A DNA stretch of 64,000 nt from Terfezia claveryi (GCA_015179025.1 WHUX01000202.1:29737-93736), one strand, 5' to 3'; numbered from the stretch's first letter, positions 1 to 11,863 are shown. Made by a program: numbers and translations. The notes: generated by a model not told the origin, from the letters alone.

Positions 1-732
1 GGTGTATGGTGTTACTCGATACTGTACACCTGAACGGTTTCGATACATATGTGGACAGGTGGGTTGAGTTGTGTGGAAGAGGTATCATTGATGGCCCCAA
101 GAGAACGGCTTTCAGAGCAACCCTATTAGCAAGTATTCTAAAGGCGATAAGGAAATTGGGAATCCCACATAGATTCCTCGCCAGGGGTTTTGGCTTTTGA
201 TATATCTCAACGTTACCCTCCGGGATCCCTTCTTCAAGAACGTAACTCTTCACCTCCAGTTTCATGCGCATACAGCTATAGGTGCCTATCCGTACTCAGG
301 CCGTGTCGGTAGCACAGCGTTGTTACACATACAGGACCTCCAAACTTCGGCCTCCATGAGGCGCACCGAGACGAAGCCCTCCTCCGTTCAAGATCTGCCG
401 ACCGGAGGCCCACGAGAAGCCTCCCATCCGTGTTGAACAACACGTAGATAGGGCGTCTATCGTATGTCTCTGACTGGCTAAATTTCGAAACTGCACAATA
501 GGACTCGGCAATGCTCCTCTTACCGATAACTCAGGGTACTTCGGTATCAACCATACGAGACCGTCATCCATTGCTGCATACCTCCCCGCCGCATGTGGCT
601 CCGCACGTAGAGGTAGACTCAACCTAACACAGTAGTATCAGCATTTGACGCCCATGAATCGCAGACAGTATGCGCAGACAGTATGATGTAATGTCTAACT
701 CATGTCCCTGATACGGGCTCTCTCCACATCCT
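1..732. other. No supported gene
   Basis: Short open frames occur on both strands, but none has splice sites, domain motifs or a coherent composition. I see nothing I can name before the MITE terminus at 733-764. Confidence 0.5.
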
Positions 733-764
733 GTGAGCCGGCTCGTCTCGTGTGCCCAGGCGTA
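733..764 (+). mobile_element. Right terminus of a hAT-like MITE (fragment)
   Basis: The stretch ends in CTCGTGTGCCCAGGCGTA, nearly the same right end as the complete 528-bp element at 17057-17584. No matching left end (TAGGCCTGGGCAC) or 8-bp duplication is visible upstream, so this is a truncated copy. Confidence 0.4.
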
Positions 765-1140
765 ATTACGTGGTACAGAATATTACATGCTGCTTCCAAC
801 ATGAGGCATCATGATCCCAAAGGCGTTGTGCTGGCCTGTTTCGATATCGGCCGTTTATTTGTTTGTATAGTGCGGTCAGGGGTTCCTTCGGTGGTGAATT
901 CGGGGAGGTTGGAGGGTTATAAGGGAGACAACGTTAAGTAGCTAGCACTCGCGTTGTAGGTCCTGGAGAATAGCCATTATCTGGGTAACCACAACCTTCC
1001 ACAGCCTTAGAGACACACTCCCAGAGCTATACTCAACTTCACATCCATAGAGCCTTTGGGTATAGGGAGGATAAATATATGGTAGACCCCGCAAAGGCTG
1101 AACGTAAACCAATCCTAACTGCACCTGGACGATGCTCCTC

Positions 1141-1182
1141 TCCTCATGGCCCCCTAACATGGCCGCATAGGAGTAAGTACTG
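1141..1182 (+). mobile_element. LINE 3' tail fragment
   Basis: Contains GGCCGCATAGGAGTAA, the 3'-terminal signature shared by LINE ends elsewhere in the window (minus-strand versions at about 2740, 18765, 52625 and 53760). It is followed by a homopolymer-rich stretch. Only the tail is present. Confidence 0.4.
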
Positions 1183-1645
1183 ATTTTTTTTTTTCTAAGA
1201 AAAAAATAAAAATAAAAAGCTGCTCCGGCCTTCCTTTGTTGTCTACAGCAGGCTATCGTCAGGAAAAAACATCTACAGGGGCAGGAGCTGAATCACTTAG
1301 ACTCTCGACGTTATCTAGATGCTGTGATTGTGATAGAGGCGAGCTTGCTTCAACCTCCGTGGTGTATTCGTTGGATGCCATATTATCTCTGTGAAGTCTA
1401 GTCATTTTTTTTTTTTACTCAGTATCTATGCAGTGACTATGAAGTCTAGTCATATCATTAGCGGATAAATATATCTCGGAGATATGTCCCAGTAGTACAC
1501 TTACTTTAGTCTGGTTCACTTACTTATTGATAATCAGTGCTCGGTGCGGATTTTAAAACAAGAATGCAACCCCTCTTTGATATTTTCAGGCCAGGCCCCG
1601 GCCGAGCTCTGTCTGGTCCAGGCATGGTTGAGGCCAGCCTGGACC

Positions 1646-1680
1646 TGCTACAGTTCTAGTGCAGCACTAGAACCGTAGCA
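1646..1680. repeat. 35-bp near-perfect hairpin
   Basis: Arms of 17 bp (TGCTACAGTTCTAGTGC and its complement, one mismatch) surround a single-base loop. It sits in a stretch with no gene, so it may be a remnant of a foldback or MITE insertion. Confidence 0.5.
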
Positions 1681-1959
1681 TTGAGACTATAGTGATATCT
1701 AGATCTATGTAGCTAAGCCGAATACACTCTTGTTCTAACACCCTACCAAGACTCCTCAGTTCATAATCTCAATTCCTACTTAATGCATTACAGTTTGGGA
1801 TCACAGATGTTTCCTCTGAGAGAAACATCAGTTTTTCTTCTCATACTAAATAACCAGCAGGCCGGAATGGTGTAAACTGTACACATGTATTGCATTTCTG
1901 TGCTATGAAATATACTTTGTTGTCTGAACTATCTTTGTGAGCAGCCCTTGTATTTGATC

Positions 1960-2370
1960 TTATTCAGGAACCAATGGCCTCGGCAATGGAACCACTAACA
2001 CCCCATAATCCTCGTGGCCTAACTTCATTAACATTGCCACAAAGTGGGCCCAGTCCCCCTCATCCCTCATTTGCACTTCATGCTTCCCTCGAATCATAGT
2101 AACCCCATCTCTCATACACAACCACCCATCTCGCGGATCCTCCACCCACGCATTGACCCCCAATCTCCCATACGCCTGGATCTTGAACACAAGGAACATT
2201 TTGCGGAAGTTGATATCGTGACCGTAGTCAGGGTGCTGGCGCAAGCTCTCGAATATGTACGAGAGAACCTCGGAAGTTTGAGGTGTGTGTGGACGACACT
2301 TGAGCTCGGTGAGTGGACTAGGCTCAGCTTTGGTAGCTAGATGGATGGTAATCGTTGGCTTTGCAGCCAT
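1960..2370 (-). CDS. Hypothetical protein, 136 aa
   Basis: Single-exon frame with a good fungal start context (GCAGAATGGC). The protein is mixed alpha/beta in character, with a basic-hydrophobic N-terminus and a WAHFVAMLMKLGHEDYG stretch near the C-terminus. I do not recognise the family. The overlapping plus-strand frame has a less protein-like composition. A 32-bp tandem repeat (2451-2546) and then a LINE 3' end lie just upstream on its strand, so the promoter region has been altered by repeats. A host gene is the best reading, but there is no splice-site support. Confidence 0.55.
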   Translation of the reverse strand: MAAKPTITIHLATKAEPSPLTELKCRPHTPQTSEVLSYIFESLRQHPDYGHDINFRKMFLVFKIQAYGRLGVNAWVEDPRDGWLCMRDGVTMIRGKHEVQMRDEGDWAHFVAMLMKLGHEDYGVLVVPLPRPLVPE

Positions 2371-2450
2371 TCTGCACTATAGGGTGTCAGATACAATACT
2401 TGGGGGGACCATGGATATTTATGGTTAGGCAAACTGTGGACTGAATTTAC

Positions 2451-2546
2451 CTGGTTTGAGTTTTCTGGTGATGAGTCTTTGCTTGGTTTCAGTTTTCTGG
2501 TGATGAGTCTTTGTTTGGTTTGACTTTTCTGGTGATGAGACTTTAG
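2451..2546. repeat. Tandem repeat, 3 x ~32 bp
   Basis: Three imperfect units share TTTTCTGGTGATGAG. They lie about 80 bp upstream of the start of the minus-strand gene at 1960-2370. The minus-strand frame at 2425-2685 is just a translation of this repeat. Confidence 0.7.
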
Positions 2547-2709
2547 TCTGCGTACGCGAGCAGAGGTAAAGTTGGGTGGTCGGTGTTGTGGTTGAGGTCT
2601 TGTACTGCCTGTTAGAAGGCTGTGGTTGTGACTGGTTTGGGGTTGTGACTCGTTTAGGGCTCGGGGTTGGATGGTACGAGGGCACCAGGTAGATGGGCCT
2701 GGATATAGT

Positions 2710-3065
2710 CTTTTTTTTTTTTTTTTAAATACTTGGTACTCCTATGCGGCCCCGTTAGGGGGGCCATGAGGAGCCACACGGAACTCCAGGTGCATTCAAA
2801 GGTGAGGCAAGTTAATCTGCCCAACCCGTACGCGCTAAGTACAAATAACTAAACAATTGGCGGGGGGGAGGCCCCATGCTGTCATAAACGGACAAGCCGA
2901 TGATTCGAGGGCCTGACTGAGCTTCACCAAAAGAACTCGTGAAAAAGGGAGTAACTAATAGCTTACGGCGTGAGAATAAAGCGACTAGGTGGGATAGTGA
3001 TATAACAAAGGGACTCGTGGAATTTAAGTGACTAGGTGATCTGGACCTGTATATAGTCGCTGGTT
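2710..3065 (-). mobile_element. LINE 3' UTR fragment with T-rich (poly-A) end
   Basis: Starts with a long T tract (the poly-A tail on the minus strand), then the signature CTCCTATGCGGCCCCGTTAG and GGCAAGTTAATCTGCC. It continues with sequence matching the 3' UTR of the better preserved LINE at 52590-53476, including the ACGGAC(A/G)AGCCGATGA block. No ORF2 coding sequence remains, so it is 5'-truncated. Confidence 0.65.
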
Positions 3066-3619
3066 GGTGGGCCACGAGTGGCTTGGTGGGTGGTTGGTGG
3101 CTGGTTTGTCCTGGTTGGTATCCAAGAGGAGGACAAGGATGATTGGGGCGCAGTTGAGGCTTCCTACACAGAAGGCTTGCTGGGGGAGGGGGCGCATGCC
3201 CTACTTCTGGTTCTTCCATATATTCGCCGCCGCATCGGCTCTGGATTTCTTACTTTGTGTTTTGTGATTTATTGTGGGTTTTTGAGTCTTATTGTTAGTT
3301 TTGGTTGGGGCCGGTCTCAATCAGGCCTCTCGGGGTCGCGGACCGAAGAGCCGCATTCGAATCCGTCTTAAGACAGGAGACACAGTACACTCATACATTC
3401 TCCTTAATTTTTACACGAGTCTCTTTACAGATCCCCCGTCGGCAGGGCAGGCAGTACCTGATTTATTACTGTTCACTTGTGTTCGTTCGGTTGCTGGCTA
3501 AAAAATCATACCCTGCATAAAATGCATGGACTATCATACTGCTGAACCCATACAAAATTCTCCAATATGCAACGTTTGGCCCTCTATATGCAGGGAGGGT
3601 ATGATTTATTTTGCCACCA

Positions 3620-3760
3620 AGCTTATATATAGCCGCCGGAGCTGGCAAATTAACTTGCCTTGTCCCGAATCCACTCGGGTTTCGGCTGGCTCATCATGTC
3701 CACGCGGACCGGATATGAGTAATGAGTATTTAAATTAAATAAATAAAAAATCTTTTGTAA
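3620..3760 (+). mobile_element. LINE 3' end fragment
   Basis: Plus-strand copy of the LINE tail: AAATTAACTTGCCTTG, a GC-rich block, CTCATCATG, then an A/T-rich tail after ATGAGTAATGAGTATTTAAA. It differs from the GCATAGGAGTAAC subfamily by GGATATGAGTAATGAG at the end. Confidence 0.45.
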
Positions 3761-4299
3761 AATCTTTTGATTCGTTCATCAAGTCAGTACCTGTGTGCCC
3801 TGGCCCGTGATACATATTATTTACTTTCCTAGTGGGTATCCCTCCCCCAGTTCGGACTTGTTTCACTCAGTAACTTTCACAAATCTATCAAAACGCACGT
3901 AGTTAACCCCCGGCGTCTGGATTTGATTACCGCCAAATTGGTGTAACTTTCACACCAGTTATACGGCTGACTGAGTGGAGATTTCGTTGTAATTGGCGTT
4001 TCTCTGCAATCTTTAGTCCCCGTAGTCGGGACAATTGTCTCTGGCTCTCAGCTCAGTAACTTTGTGACGGATAATTCTGCACGTTTGGTAGGTATCGTCA
4101 ATATCTGATTCTATCATACCGTATAAACCAATCGTCTTAGCATATATTTTGAGCTCCATAAGGTCGACAAAAGCCACAGGCTGTAGAAATGCTATCGTGT
4201 ATTTATTGATCTTTTTTTGCTTTGGCTCAACCTTGACTGCTTGTGACTACCGGAAATTCCTTTTTTTGTGAAAATAAACTCAGCATTTGCGTACGGTTC
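3761..4299. other. No supported gene
   Basis: AT-rich intergenic sequence between two LINE fragments. I see no coding signal. Confidence 0.4.
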
Positions 4300-5250
4300 C
4301 AGCAAGGGTTCCAGAGGAGCCACTCGGAAACCGGGGTGGATTCAGGACAAGACATGCTAATCTGTCAGGTCCGGCAGATATATACAAGCAGAAGCAAATT
4401 GACCCGTGTCTCAAGAATAAAAAGAAATCGACCCAGTGCATAAAGTAGGTAAAGGGTGATCGGAACGGAAAGGAAAGAAATGTCAGTGTCGAATGCCTTG
4501 CCTGAAATGATGAAATCAGTGTAATAGACGAGGTGAGCAAACAGTGTCAGAGAAGGAAGGAGAGCCGGAAATGAAAGCAGTAGCGCAAACAAGGCCTCTA
4601 CTGCTTCCCATGAATCGCCGTCCTCCTGTTCCACCCAAACTGCTTGACCTAGGTCTTTACAATCCTTGTGATTGGCGAGATGGGCTCTCAGTTCATTGAA
4701 TTCTGACCAGTAGAAGGTTAATATGACCCCCGCTCTCTATGTAAAAGCCGCAGAAGCGATATGCGCTGGAGTCTGTTTTCGAGATATGATAGAACCATGC
4801 TTTTAAGGGCCCCCCACAGTTGTTGGTGTAAGGAGTGTCTATTCCAATCGGTCCTCTTAACGCCGCATCCGGTTCTGAGCGCGATTCGTTTCTGATGGCT
4901 TGAGACAGCTGTCTAATTCTCATTTCGGTGATTCTTCTGGGTTGAAGAGAGATTTGCCCTAAGGCCGCAGAGCCACCTTCTTTCTCTTTCCCAGCGATGC
5001 CTTTACGGGCGCCAACCCAAACGATACAGGTGTTTTCTTGTTTGTGCTCTCTAGATTGGAGGAGGTGTGCCAGCTCGCGTTCGATGCCGGAGCGGGGTGG
5101 GTTACCTTTGGCGATATTCAGGGCTGTTGCAATAGCTGCGGAGGAATCGGTGAGCAAGGCGACCATTTCCGTGGATAGAATCACGGAAAGTCTGTTGAGT
5201 ACTTCTTCGTCAAGGATAATTTGTGATAGTCCTGGACTCCTACGGCTATG
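4300..5250 (-). pseudogene. LINE ORF2 C-terminus (RNase H and zinc-finger tail), broken
   Basis: The minus strand reads, in more than one frame, an RNase H-like stretch (TDSSAAIATALNIAKG, then a VWVGARKGIAGKEKE segment resembling the xPGHxGIxGNExAD block of LINE RNase H). A WFYHISKTDSSAYRFCG segment follows, like the CCHC-type tail of fungal LINE ORF2. A different frame at 4365-4634 supplies the typical SWEAVEALFALLLS end, so at least one frameshift separates them. The 3' UTR signature (GAGCCACTCGG...GGATTC) follows at about 4310-4360. RT and endonuclease are missing: this is a 5'-truncated, inactive insertion. Confidence 0.7.
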
Positions 5251-5911
5251 GTAAACCCCAATGAGAACCTATGGGTCCTCCTCCTGGATATCTCCCGACT
5301 GAGCTGACTAGATAATCAGCGCCTGCACATATCATTGGCATCTTGACACTCACCATAGTATGTCCTGGAAGTAACAATGCTTCCGCGGTAAATGGGAACA
5401 CCAACAAATTAATGGTCATTTATAGCTCTTTGGTTCAAAGTCTCTAATCGGGATAATTGAGCACTGGGGCAGGTACCGCTCCTCCCCTGGATGTAATTGC
5501 TACCTGATATAGTGACATGAGTTGTTTCCCTCTTGCATCTGTTACTGTTATGTATGATGTTTTGTGCTGAAAATATGGTAAATAGCGATGCCCCTGGAGG
5601 TACTATGGCATTAAGAGATCATCAATGTAGGAATAATGCTGAAACAAATATTGCTCGCACACCAATGGCATCTCTAAAGGGTTCCGCACAGAAAAGTCGT
5701 TTTCTAGAGTTAAATTGAACCATATTGTGGACAGTGCTGTTTCGTACCCTGTCTCAAAGCTCTCATGCCATTCATCTTGCCAACGGAAGATTGTCACTAT
5801 TAGCTGTTCTGGGCTATGGTGTATTGTGCAGGGAGCCCAGTGCCGTCTCACATCGTTCTGACCACGGCAATTAGCATTGTCTTAAGTTATTGGGGATTAC
5901 ATACCATATCA
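5251..5911. other. No supported gene
   Basis: Short frames on both strands with no recognisable motif. Nothing supported. Confidence 0.4.
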
Positions 5912-5944
5912 TAGTCTGGTTGGCACAACGACCTCTGAAAGAGA
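5912..5944 (+). mobile_element. Micro-insertion of TAGTCTGG family, 33 bp
   Basis: The insert begins TAGTCTGGTTGGCACAAC and is flanked by CCATATCA (5904-5911) and CCATATCG (5945-5952), a 7/8 match. It belongs to the set of minimal hAT-like insertions described in the findings. Confidence 0.7.
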
Positions 5945-5952
5945 CCATATCG

Positions 5953-6979
5953 TAACTTCCGGAAGTATACCACTCCGTGATCAACTTCCCAAGCTCATTG
6001 AGGGGGGTACAGTCATAAATGTTGTATCCCAGTATCTGTGGATAATCCACACAGCCAAAACGTTAGTCTCGAACCCGACCGCTCCTACCAAAACGTGTAT
6101 TTTGTATGTTTTCATCAAGGCCGCTCGAGGTACGGTTGTTTTCGTGTAGGCACACTTTTCAATGCTCTTTCGCCAACCGCCTAGTAGTCTCATGCCAAGT
6201 AGGGCGTTTTTGTCCCCGCTTTGTGTTGACTCGTCAGCCTGAATAATAGGCAAATGACCGTAGCTCATGGATTACTATCAATTGAATGCAATTTTAGATC
6301 CTACGTACAGTCAAATGTGTTTTCTGGACGATTTCATGAAAATATATCTGGTATAGGTGTCACTTGCCCCTGATTTCAGCTCTGGTCGTGTATTGATTCA
6401 CGAAGTTTAACTCCTACCAAAGCAATGCTGACTCCCGTCGGCGTTCATTGGGGGTTTGAATTTCCATGGAAGTTGGGAGAGGTTCGAGGAAGTCGTAAGG
6501 GATCTTCAATCGTGTGTCTTGCTCTACAGATGAGGTGATATCAAAGGGACTTAAAGAAGACTCTTCGTGGCTCCTACGGTTTTCACAACATTACCTGATG
6601 AAGCAGATCCATTTTGTAAAACGCTTTATGTTATATTTTCAAATATGACAACGATATCACAAAGTAAAGAACCTATTTCGACACTCCAATCCTATATCCA
6701 CCTCAATCAAGAGAAAACAAACACCGATTACCGGTGAACCCACTTCCGTCCCTTATAGACAGCAAGATGTGATGAAACGAAACAATAGTTATAGCAAGAG
6801 AGCTCTCAAGTAGACACCTTCCACTCAGCGAACGATGTTGCCAGCGTACAGAATGAGAACATAGCAAAGGAAATCACAAAATATCCCCCGCTTCATACCG
6901 CAAGCGAGCATTATTTCTCACTTCACTCACTTTCCGAAATGTTATATATCAAATCATCTCAATTCATCCTCAACCCTGT
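5953..6979. other. Intergenic, downstream of the three-exon gene
   Basis: A 95-codon minus-strand frame (5981-6268) exists but has no recognised motif or splice support. The rest is AT-rich with no coding signal. Confidence 0.4.
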
Positions 6980-7996
6980 CTAGGGTAGCAGCTGAGATGC
7001 AAGCTTTCTTCCCTCGGTGATCCAGACATCAAGTTCCATCTCGTCGTCAGTGTCATTAATCTTGGTATCCTCAACGACGGGAGCATCCTGGGTGAGACAA
7101 TCAGGAAATACTCTACGAGGGCCACGAACCCTGCGAGCAGGAGCTGGCACAGTGTACATCTGGACAGGCCTATAAGAATTGATGCCCATCGCGCTGAGCC
7201 CATCAGTCACAGCCTGGACTGGGTTAACTGTAGGAACGTTGGGAATGATTGGTTGAAGAGGAACCTGCCTAGGCATGGCGGCCCACTGTATAGCACCAAG
7301 CCAATTAGCATTTACTTATTACATTGTGAATGCAAAGTACTCACGAATTGGTGCAACAAGCGACGTCCATTCTCTCCACCGAAGGCATTAATAGTCTCCC
7401 TCTGGGCTGCCCGCCTCTTCCTTTGCTCTTTGGCAGTTCCACGCTGCTCAGGATTATAGCGTGAACGGTTCTCCATAAGATATGGCCTAATTGGCGGTGG
7501 CATTTCGTTCCTTCCCGTGCTTTGGTGGGTAGGAGAGTTGGGTGGAGTTGGGAGCTGAGAAGGAGGATAAGGTGCTCGACGATGAGCAGCAGGATGTGGA
7601 GTCCCAGTACGACGATGACGGGTTGCTCTTGCAGAGGTAGCCGTGATATCTGGAAGTATCATAGTGTCCAAAGCTTGTGCAGGGGTAGCCTGGATACCAG
7701 GAAGCATGGTAGGGTCCGAAAAAGGTTCGGAAAGTGCGCTACGAGGAATTCTTCGCAGAGTACTTTAGCACAGGCAATTCAAATCGCGTTATCGTTGACA
7801 TGAGAGGGACTTACTGATATTGCAAGAGAAACTCATGTTTCTCTTGCTGAGCCTGCTGCTCCTGGATCCTAGCAGCCCTCATTTGACTGGCGAGTGCAGT
7901 GATATCGGCATCAGACGTAGCGCCCAATTGGTAGCCAGGATAGTAGTAGGTGTTGGCCACTTGGACGTGAGGGGGATATTGAATAAAGGCAGACAT
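6980..7996 (-). CDS. Hypothetical protein, three exons, 293 aa
   Basis: Gene model from splice signals: exon 1 7815-7996 (start MSAFIQYPP), intron 7739-7814 (76 nt, donor GTAAGT, acceptor TCGTAG), exon 2 7345-7738, intron 7286-7344 (59 nt, donor GTGAGT, branch-like TGCTAAT, acceptor TACAG), exon 3 6980-7285. Reading frame is kept across both junctions (phase 2, then phase 0). A longer 5' extension in exon 1 is open, but the chosen ATG begins the protein-like part; a TATATATT box lies about 170 nt upstream of it. Exon 1 ends in a Gln/Glu-rich helical stretch. Exon 2 is Pro/Thr/Arg-rich with a basic RGTAKEQRKRRAAQRE segment that could be a nuclear localisation or nucleic acid-binding patch. Exon 3 ends acidic. 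I recognise no domain, so function is unknown. Confidence 0.8.
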
Positions 7997-8166
7997 TGTA
8001 TTAGATGAATTTAGGTTCGTGACGAGAAGATGTGGATTGAAGAGCGCGGGGAAGAAGGAGCCTTGGGCGGTGAAGAATGGCTTGAGAAATGTGAAGGCAA
8101 TTTGGTGAGAACGATGAAGGATGGGAAGAGAAGAGAAGATGGAGGAAGAGGGGTAAGAGGACCCCA

Positions 8167-8174
8167 ATATATAG
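8167..8174 (-). promoter_or_regulatory. Possible TATA box of the three-exon gene
   Basis: TATATATT on the minus strand, about 170 nt upstream of the chosen start codon at 7996. Placement is plausible, but no transcript start is known. Confidence 0.3.
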
Positions 8175-8210
8175 TCCCTAGCGTCCTTTGGTGATTCATG
8201 GGGCAATTTG

Positions 8211-9139
8211 CGGGCTTGGCTCGAGGCCTAAGTATTCCGCAATACGAGCAGAAATTGTCGTTGCACCGCGGGTGGTTGAGGGGCGATGCAGATAAGCGGA
8301 TCCCCTTCCCGCCCCTCCTGCACGTAAAGACCCGACGTTGATGCGTATGTACGTACAATCAGTAGGAATTCAGGTTTAGGGAATCAAAAGGAACCAGGTT
8401 TAGGGTTGGTTATTTGCACGCCGATAGCCCCCACCACTTGCTAAACCTTACATAACCCAATAGGACCGCATATGAGTAATGAGTCTTAAGAAAAAAAGAA
8501 AATATAACCCCATATCGCCCGCCTACTAGAACTCTGTAAGCCTCTAGCCAATCACGATTCTCAACTGGAGTTTTCTTGTTTCCATGCACGCATTCATGCA
8601 GGATCAAGCCTATAACAATTTCCAAAGTCTCCAGGTGCTCATTGACACTGAAACGGTTCATGAAAGCTGTGGAGCATGGGGGCAAGTAGGTAGTTTAAGC
8701 CTAGCCGTGACAAAACTAAGTGAATTCAATGAATACCCAGTTACAACACGAAGTATTCTTACCCTCGTAGGTAACCCCAGTTGGCGCATTTGATTGAGGC
8801 TTCTGGGTGAAACAAATCAGTACCTGCCTTTTGATCTCGCTTCTCCTCGCACGACTCTCTCCCTCTTTGTGCTCCCTCAGGTGCCCCACATAAGCGGCAG
8901 TCACCTATGGATGGCTCCCCACGGAACTGTCTTCTGGGAGAGCGCAGAAACCGCGATGTTCTAGGTACCAGAGCCTGTTACTGACATGTGGGAGGGGAAA
9001 ATAATAACGGTACCTAGTTGGGTTTGTATTCCTTTGGTTACTAAAATTCACGTTAGCTGCTGCTGCAATCGTCAGTGAAACAATGTAGTTGTTGTTAGAA
9101 AGCCCCCCGAGGTAGGTATCCAGAACATCGGGGAAGTCA
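8211..9139. other. Intergenic with a short LINE-like tail
   Basis: At 8461-8498 GGACCGCATATGAGTAATGAG followed by A-rich sequence matches the second LINE tail subfamily on the plus strand. Otherwise there are short unsupported frames, including a 91-codon minus-strand frame at 8410-8685 that overlaps this tail. Confidence 0.35.
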
Positions 9140-9147
9140 CTTATCAA

Positions 9148-9163
9148 TAGTCTGGTTGGCACA
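9148..9163 (+). mobile_element. Micro-insertion of TAGTCTGG family, 16 bp
   Basis: The insert TAGTCTGGTTGGCACA is flanked by perfect 8-bp direct repeats CTTATCAA at 9140-9147 and 9164-9171. Confidence 0.8.
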
Positions 9164-9204
9164 CTTATCAACACACAACATCAGGCCCAAGTAATACTAT
9201 ATAG

Positions 9205-9217
9205 TAGTCTGGCTTGA
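9205..9217 (+). mobile_element. Micro-insertion of TAGTCTGG family, 13 bp
   Basis: The insert TAGTCTGGCTTGA is flanked by perfect 8-bp direct repeats CTATATAG at 9197-9204 and 9218-9225. It lies only 42 bp from the previous one. Confidence 0.75.
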
Positions 9218-9225
9218 CTATATAG

Positions 9226-9948
9226 GGCCTCATTATTAAGGTTAACAGAAGCCCCTATTATTTTAATTACTTAATTCCTCCATCATGGCTTTTTATTCTA
9301 TAAGGTTTTGAACATGATGTGGCTAGCTTACATGCGTTAGCTTCCTCTATGTCTTTTTGCTGTATTTCCTAAATTGGCGTCATGAATAGCAATTCCGGCT
9401 TAGTCTGGTATTCCGGCATGTAATATACCCAGCTCGCCTTCTACCTGTATTTATTGCTCTAATGAGTGAAGCTTGCACTCCTGCATCTTCCGCTACCCAG
9501 TGAAGTCTGCCTTGCACTGCATTACCATCTACAACGTCAAAGATTACTGTATGCGGAGTTTTGCCATTCGGGGTAAAAGTAAAGTATTTGTAGGAACAAG
9601 CTTTCGCGATTCACAAATATCAAACAAATAGTCAAAAACAGCTTATTAAACAATTTGGGTCATGCATGCGGTTGTCCCATGTAGTTATGCATGTTACTGT
9701 AACACAACTTGCCACCGATCGCATAACCCTGGAACAAAGGCGATGAGAGCTAAAAACACTTCTCCCTTTAAATTCCATAGGAAATTCCTACGTCCCCTGA
9801 CCATAAACAGAAATTCGAGTTCGAGTACCGCTGGGGATAACAATTGTCTGCATGCTGTTTCTTATCAACAAAGAAGGGAGTAAATGTCGTGCTGCGAAAT
9901 TTAGGCTATGGTATATATAATAAAAGTTTATGATTAGAAAGTATATTA
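9226..9948. other. No supported gene
   Basis: AT-rich sequence upstream of the tRNA gene; nothing further seen. Confidence 0.4.
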
Positions 9949-10040
9949 GGAAGGATGGCCGAGTGGTTATGGCGCTGTGTTCAGGTTGATAGCCAGTATC
10001 GCAGTGGGAAACCGCGTGGGTTCGATCCCCACTCCTTTCA
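9949..10040 (+). tRNA. tRNA-Leu (anticodon CAG) with 13-nt intron
   Basis: Folds as a class II tRNA. The acceptor pairs 9949-9955 with 10033-10039 (one G-U), the D arm starts GCCGAGTGG, and the anticodon stem CTGTG pairs with CGCAG. The loop reads TTCAGG with anticodon CAG at 9982-9984, and an intron at 9986-9998 lies at the canonical position after base 37. A long variable arm and the T arm GTGGG-TTCGATC-CCCAC follow, then discriminator A. Internal A and B boxes are intact. The minus-strand frame over it, which contains GIEPTRFPT, is a typical antisense tRNA artefact. Confidence 0.88.
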
Positions 10041-10046
10041 CTAAAC

Positions 10047-10065
10047 TTTTTGCACTTTTTTTTTT
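10047..10065 (+). terminator. Pol III terminator of tRNA-Leu
   Basis: A run of five T, then TGCAC-like spacing, then ten T, starting 7 nt after the tRNA 3' end. Confidence 0.8.
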
Positions 10066-11863
10066 CCCCCTCTCCAAAAAGTTACCCGAATAGGAAATAG
10101 CGTGTAGCCTTGTTTTAAGCTGCCATTCTATCAGTTCATTACTAGAGAAGGGCAAATATAGTCTCGACCCCGACCGCTCCATGCGGAATTTTGTGTACAT
10201 CAATAATTATTCAAATAAATTGTAGTTTTCTGAGTGACTAATTTCTCGAGAACGTTGAGAATGTCAGCGCGTAAGGTGGATCAGCTACCGAACAGTACGT
10301 CTTCCTCCGATTATCCCTCCCTTAGTAAATGGATTTTTACCATTGCTGTGGAAGGTTGGTTCCAAATATATTCAACTATAGTACAAAAAAAGACTATTAA
10401 CCAAAACGGAAAGACTCTAGAAGAGGAAACTGAAACAAGAAAAGACAAAACCGCAAAGTACCTTGGCGATAGAAAAACTACGTCACAATTCTGGAGGCCC
10501 CCATTTCACACCATGTATTCCTAAAACAGCTTCACCCACACAATCTCGTCTCCCCTTCATTGTCAGTCACGTCTGGAATATCATCCATCAAAAGCAATTC
10601 CCGCGGGCTGGATTGGGGTGACATAGTTCTGCCACTATTGTTGGGTGGAAAGGAAACTCTGCAACGGGGTCGGAGGGGACAAGCTTTCTTCGATGATTTG
10701 CACGATCTTCAGTTGTTTAAGACACTCTCTTGGGCTTCACATTCTCGGGGATATTTTGTCTTGGATCTAACCAGGCCTGTTGTATTCGAGAAACTCTGGG
10801 GGTATAGCCTGTAAATTAGTGTAATTAAAGAGATAGCCGAAGTTCCGAAGGCGAGCGATTTAAAGTTATAAGCGATGTACGCCGGGGGATATGTTGCCCT
10901 AAGTAAAGAAGTGGGTCGCGTAAGTGCTCCAGAGGGGGGGGGGGGGGGGGGATACGCATATGTATCCCATAGATTATATCACCGAAGCATCTACCCGCTG
11001 TAGTCAGTGAGGCGGGTCCAGCCAATAGATCTTTTTCTCCAGGTATTTTTGTCTTGATCAATTAATTCTAATCCCAAGTACTGAGCATATACGAAGTTAA
11101 AAATGAAGTGTAATCGTGGTCCTTTAATCAAGGGGTAATATGATGCAGAATGGAAGGTTTGAATAAACCAGTAAGGCCGAAAATGGGGGGAGCCCACTGG
11201 CAGTTATGTTACCTAGTACCTCCTATGAATTTGAAATTGATATGTTTCCTCCGCAGTCGTCAAATGCCGCAGGCCTAAGCTGTTGGGTATATCGAAGGGA
11301 TTCTAATCCCTATAGAGGCAAAACCGAGTAATGCGTCATTAAAAAGAAAAGGCACAACGATCCCAAAGTACGTTGGGTATAATTTTAATCTTTTGCCTAA
11401 GTGTAACAGGTGCAGGTTATTTCTGAGAGGGACTATAACGTTTCCACCCTGCATTAAACCCAGGACTTCAACGCATATAGGGAAAATAGCCTTTACAGGC
11501 CTACCAATAAGGAAAAAAAAAAAGCATAAACAGAAATATGTGGGAAATATCTGTGGGAGAGTCAATCTAAGGATGCTAATGAAAATCTATAAACCCAATA
11601 AACAGAATAGATTCTCACAGGACACGTTCGTTGGTCACAAGTTAAACGCAATAATCCAGGGGGAACGGGGTTTGTAGAGGGTCCATGCATCTCGGCGAAC
11701 CTGATCAGTAGTAGGCTTTATCTACTTTGGAATGTGGGTTCGGCATAGGTGGTATACGGCTTTCTAAAATAGTTGCAAAAGCAAGGAGTAAACGGTATTG
11801 GGAGTAGATGAATACTACTTCCAACATCAGAAACAGCTTTAAGGCCTAAAACTCGTTACCAAG
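10066..11863. other. No supported gene; poly-G tract
   Basis: Several short frames on both strands show no motif or splice support. A run of 18 G lies at 10934-10951. Nothing else supported. Confidence 0.4.

Noticed and set aside
9967..10203. 78-codon minus-strand frame containing GIEPTRFPT
   Set aside because: It is the antisense of the tRNA-Leu T arm, a well-known false ORF.
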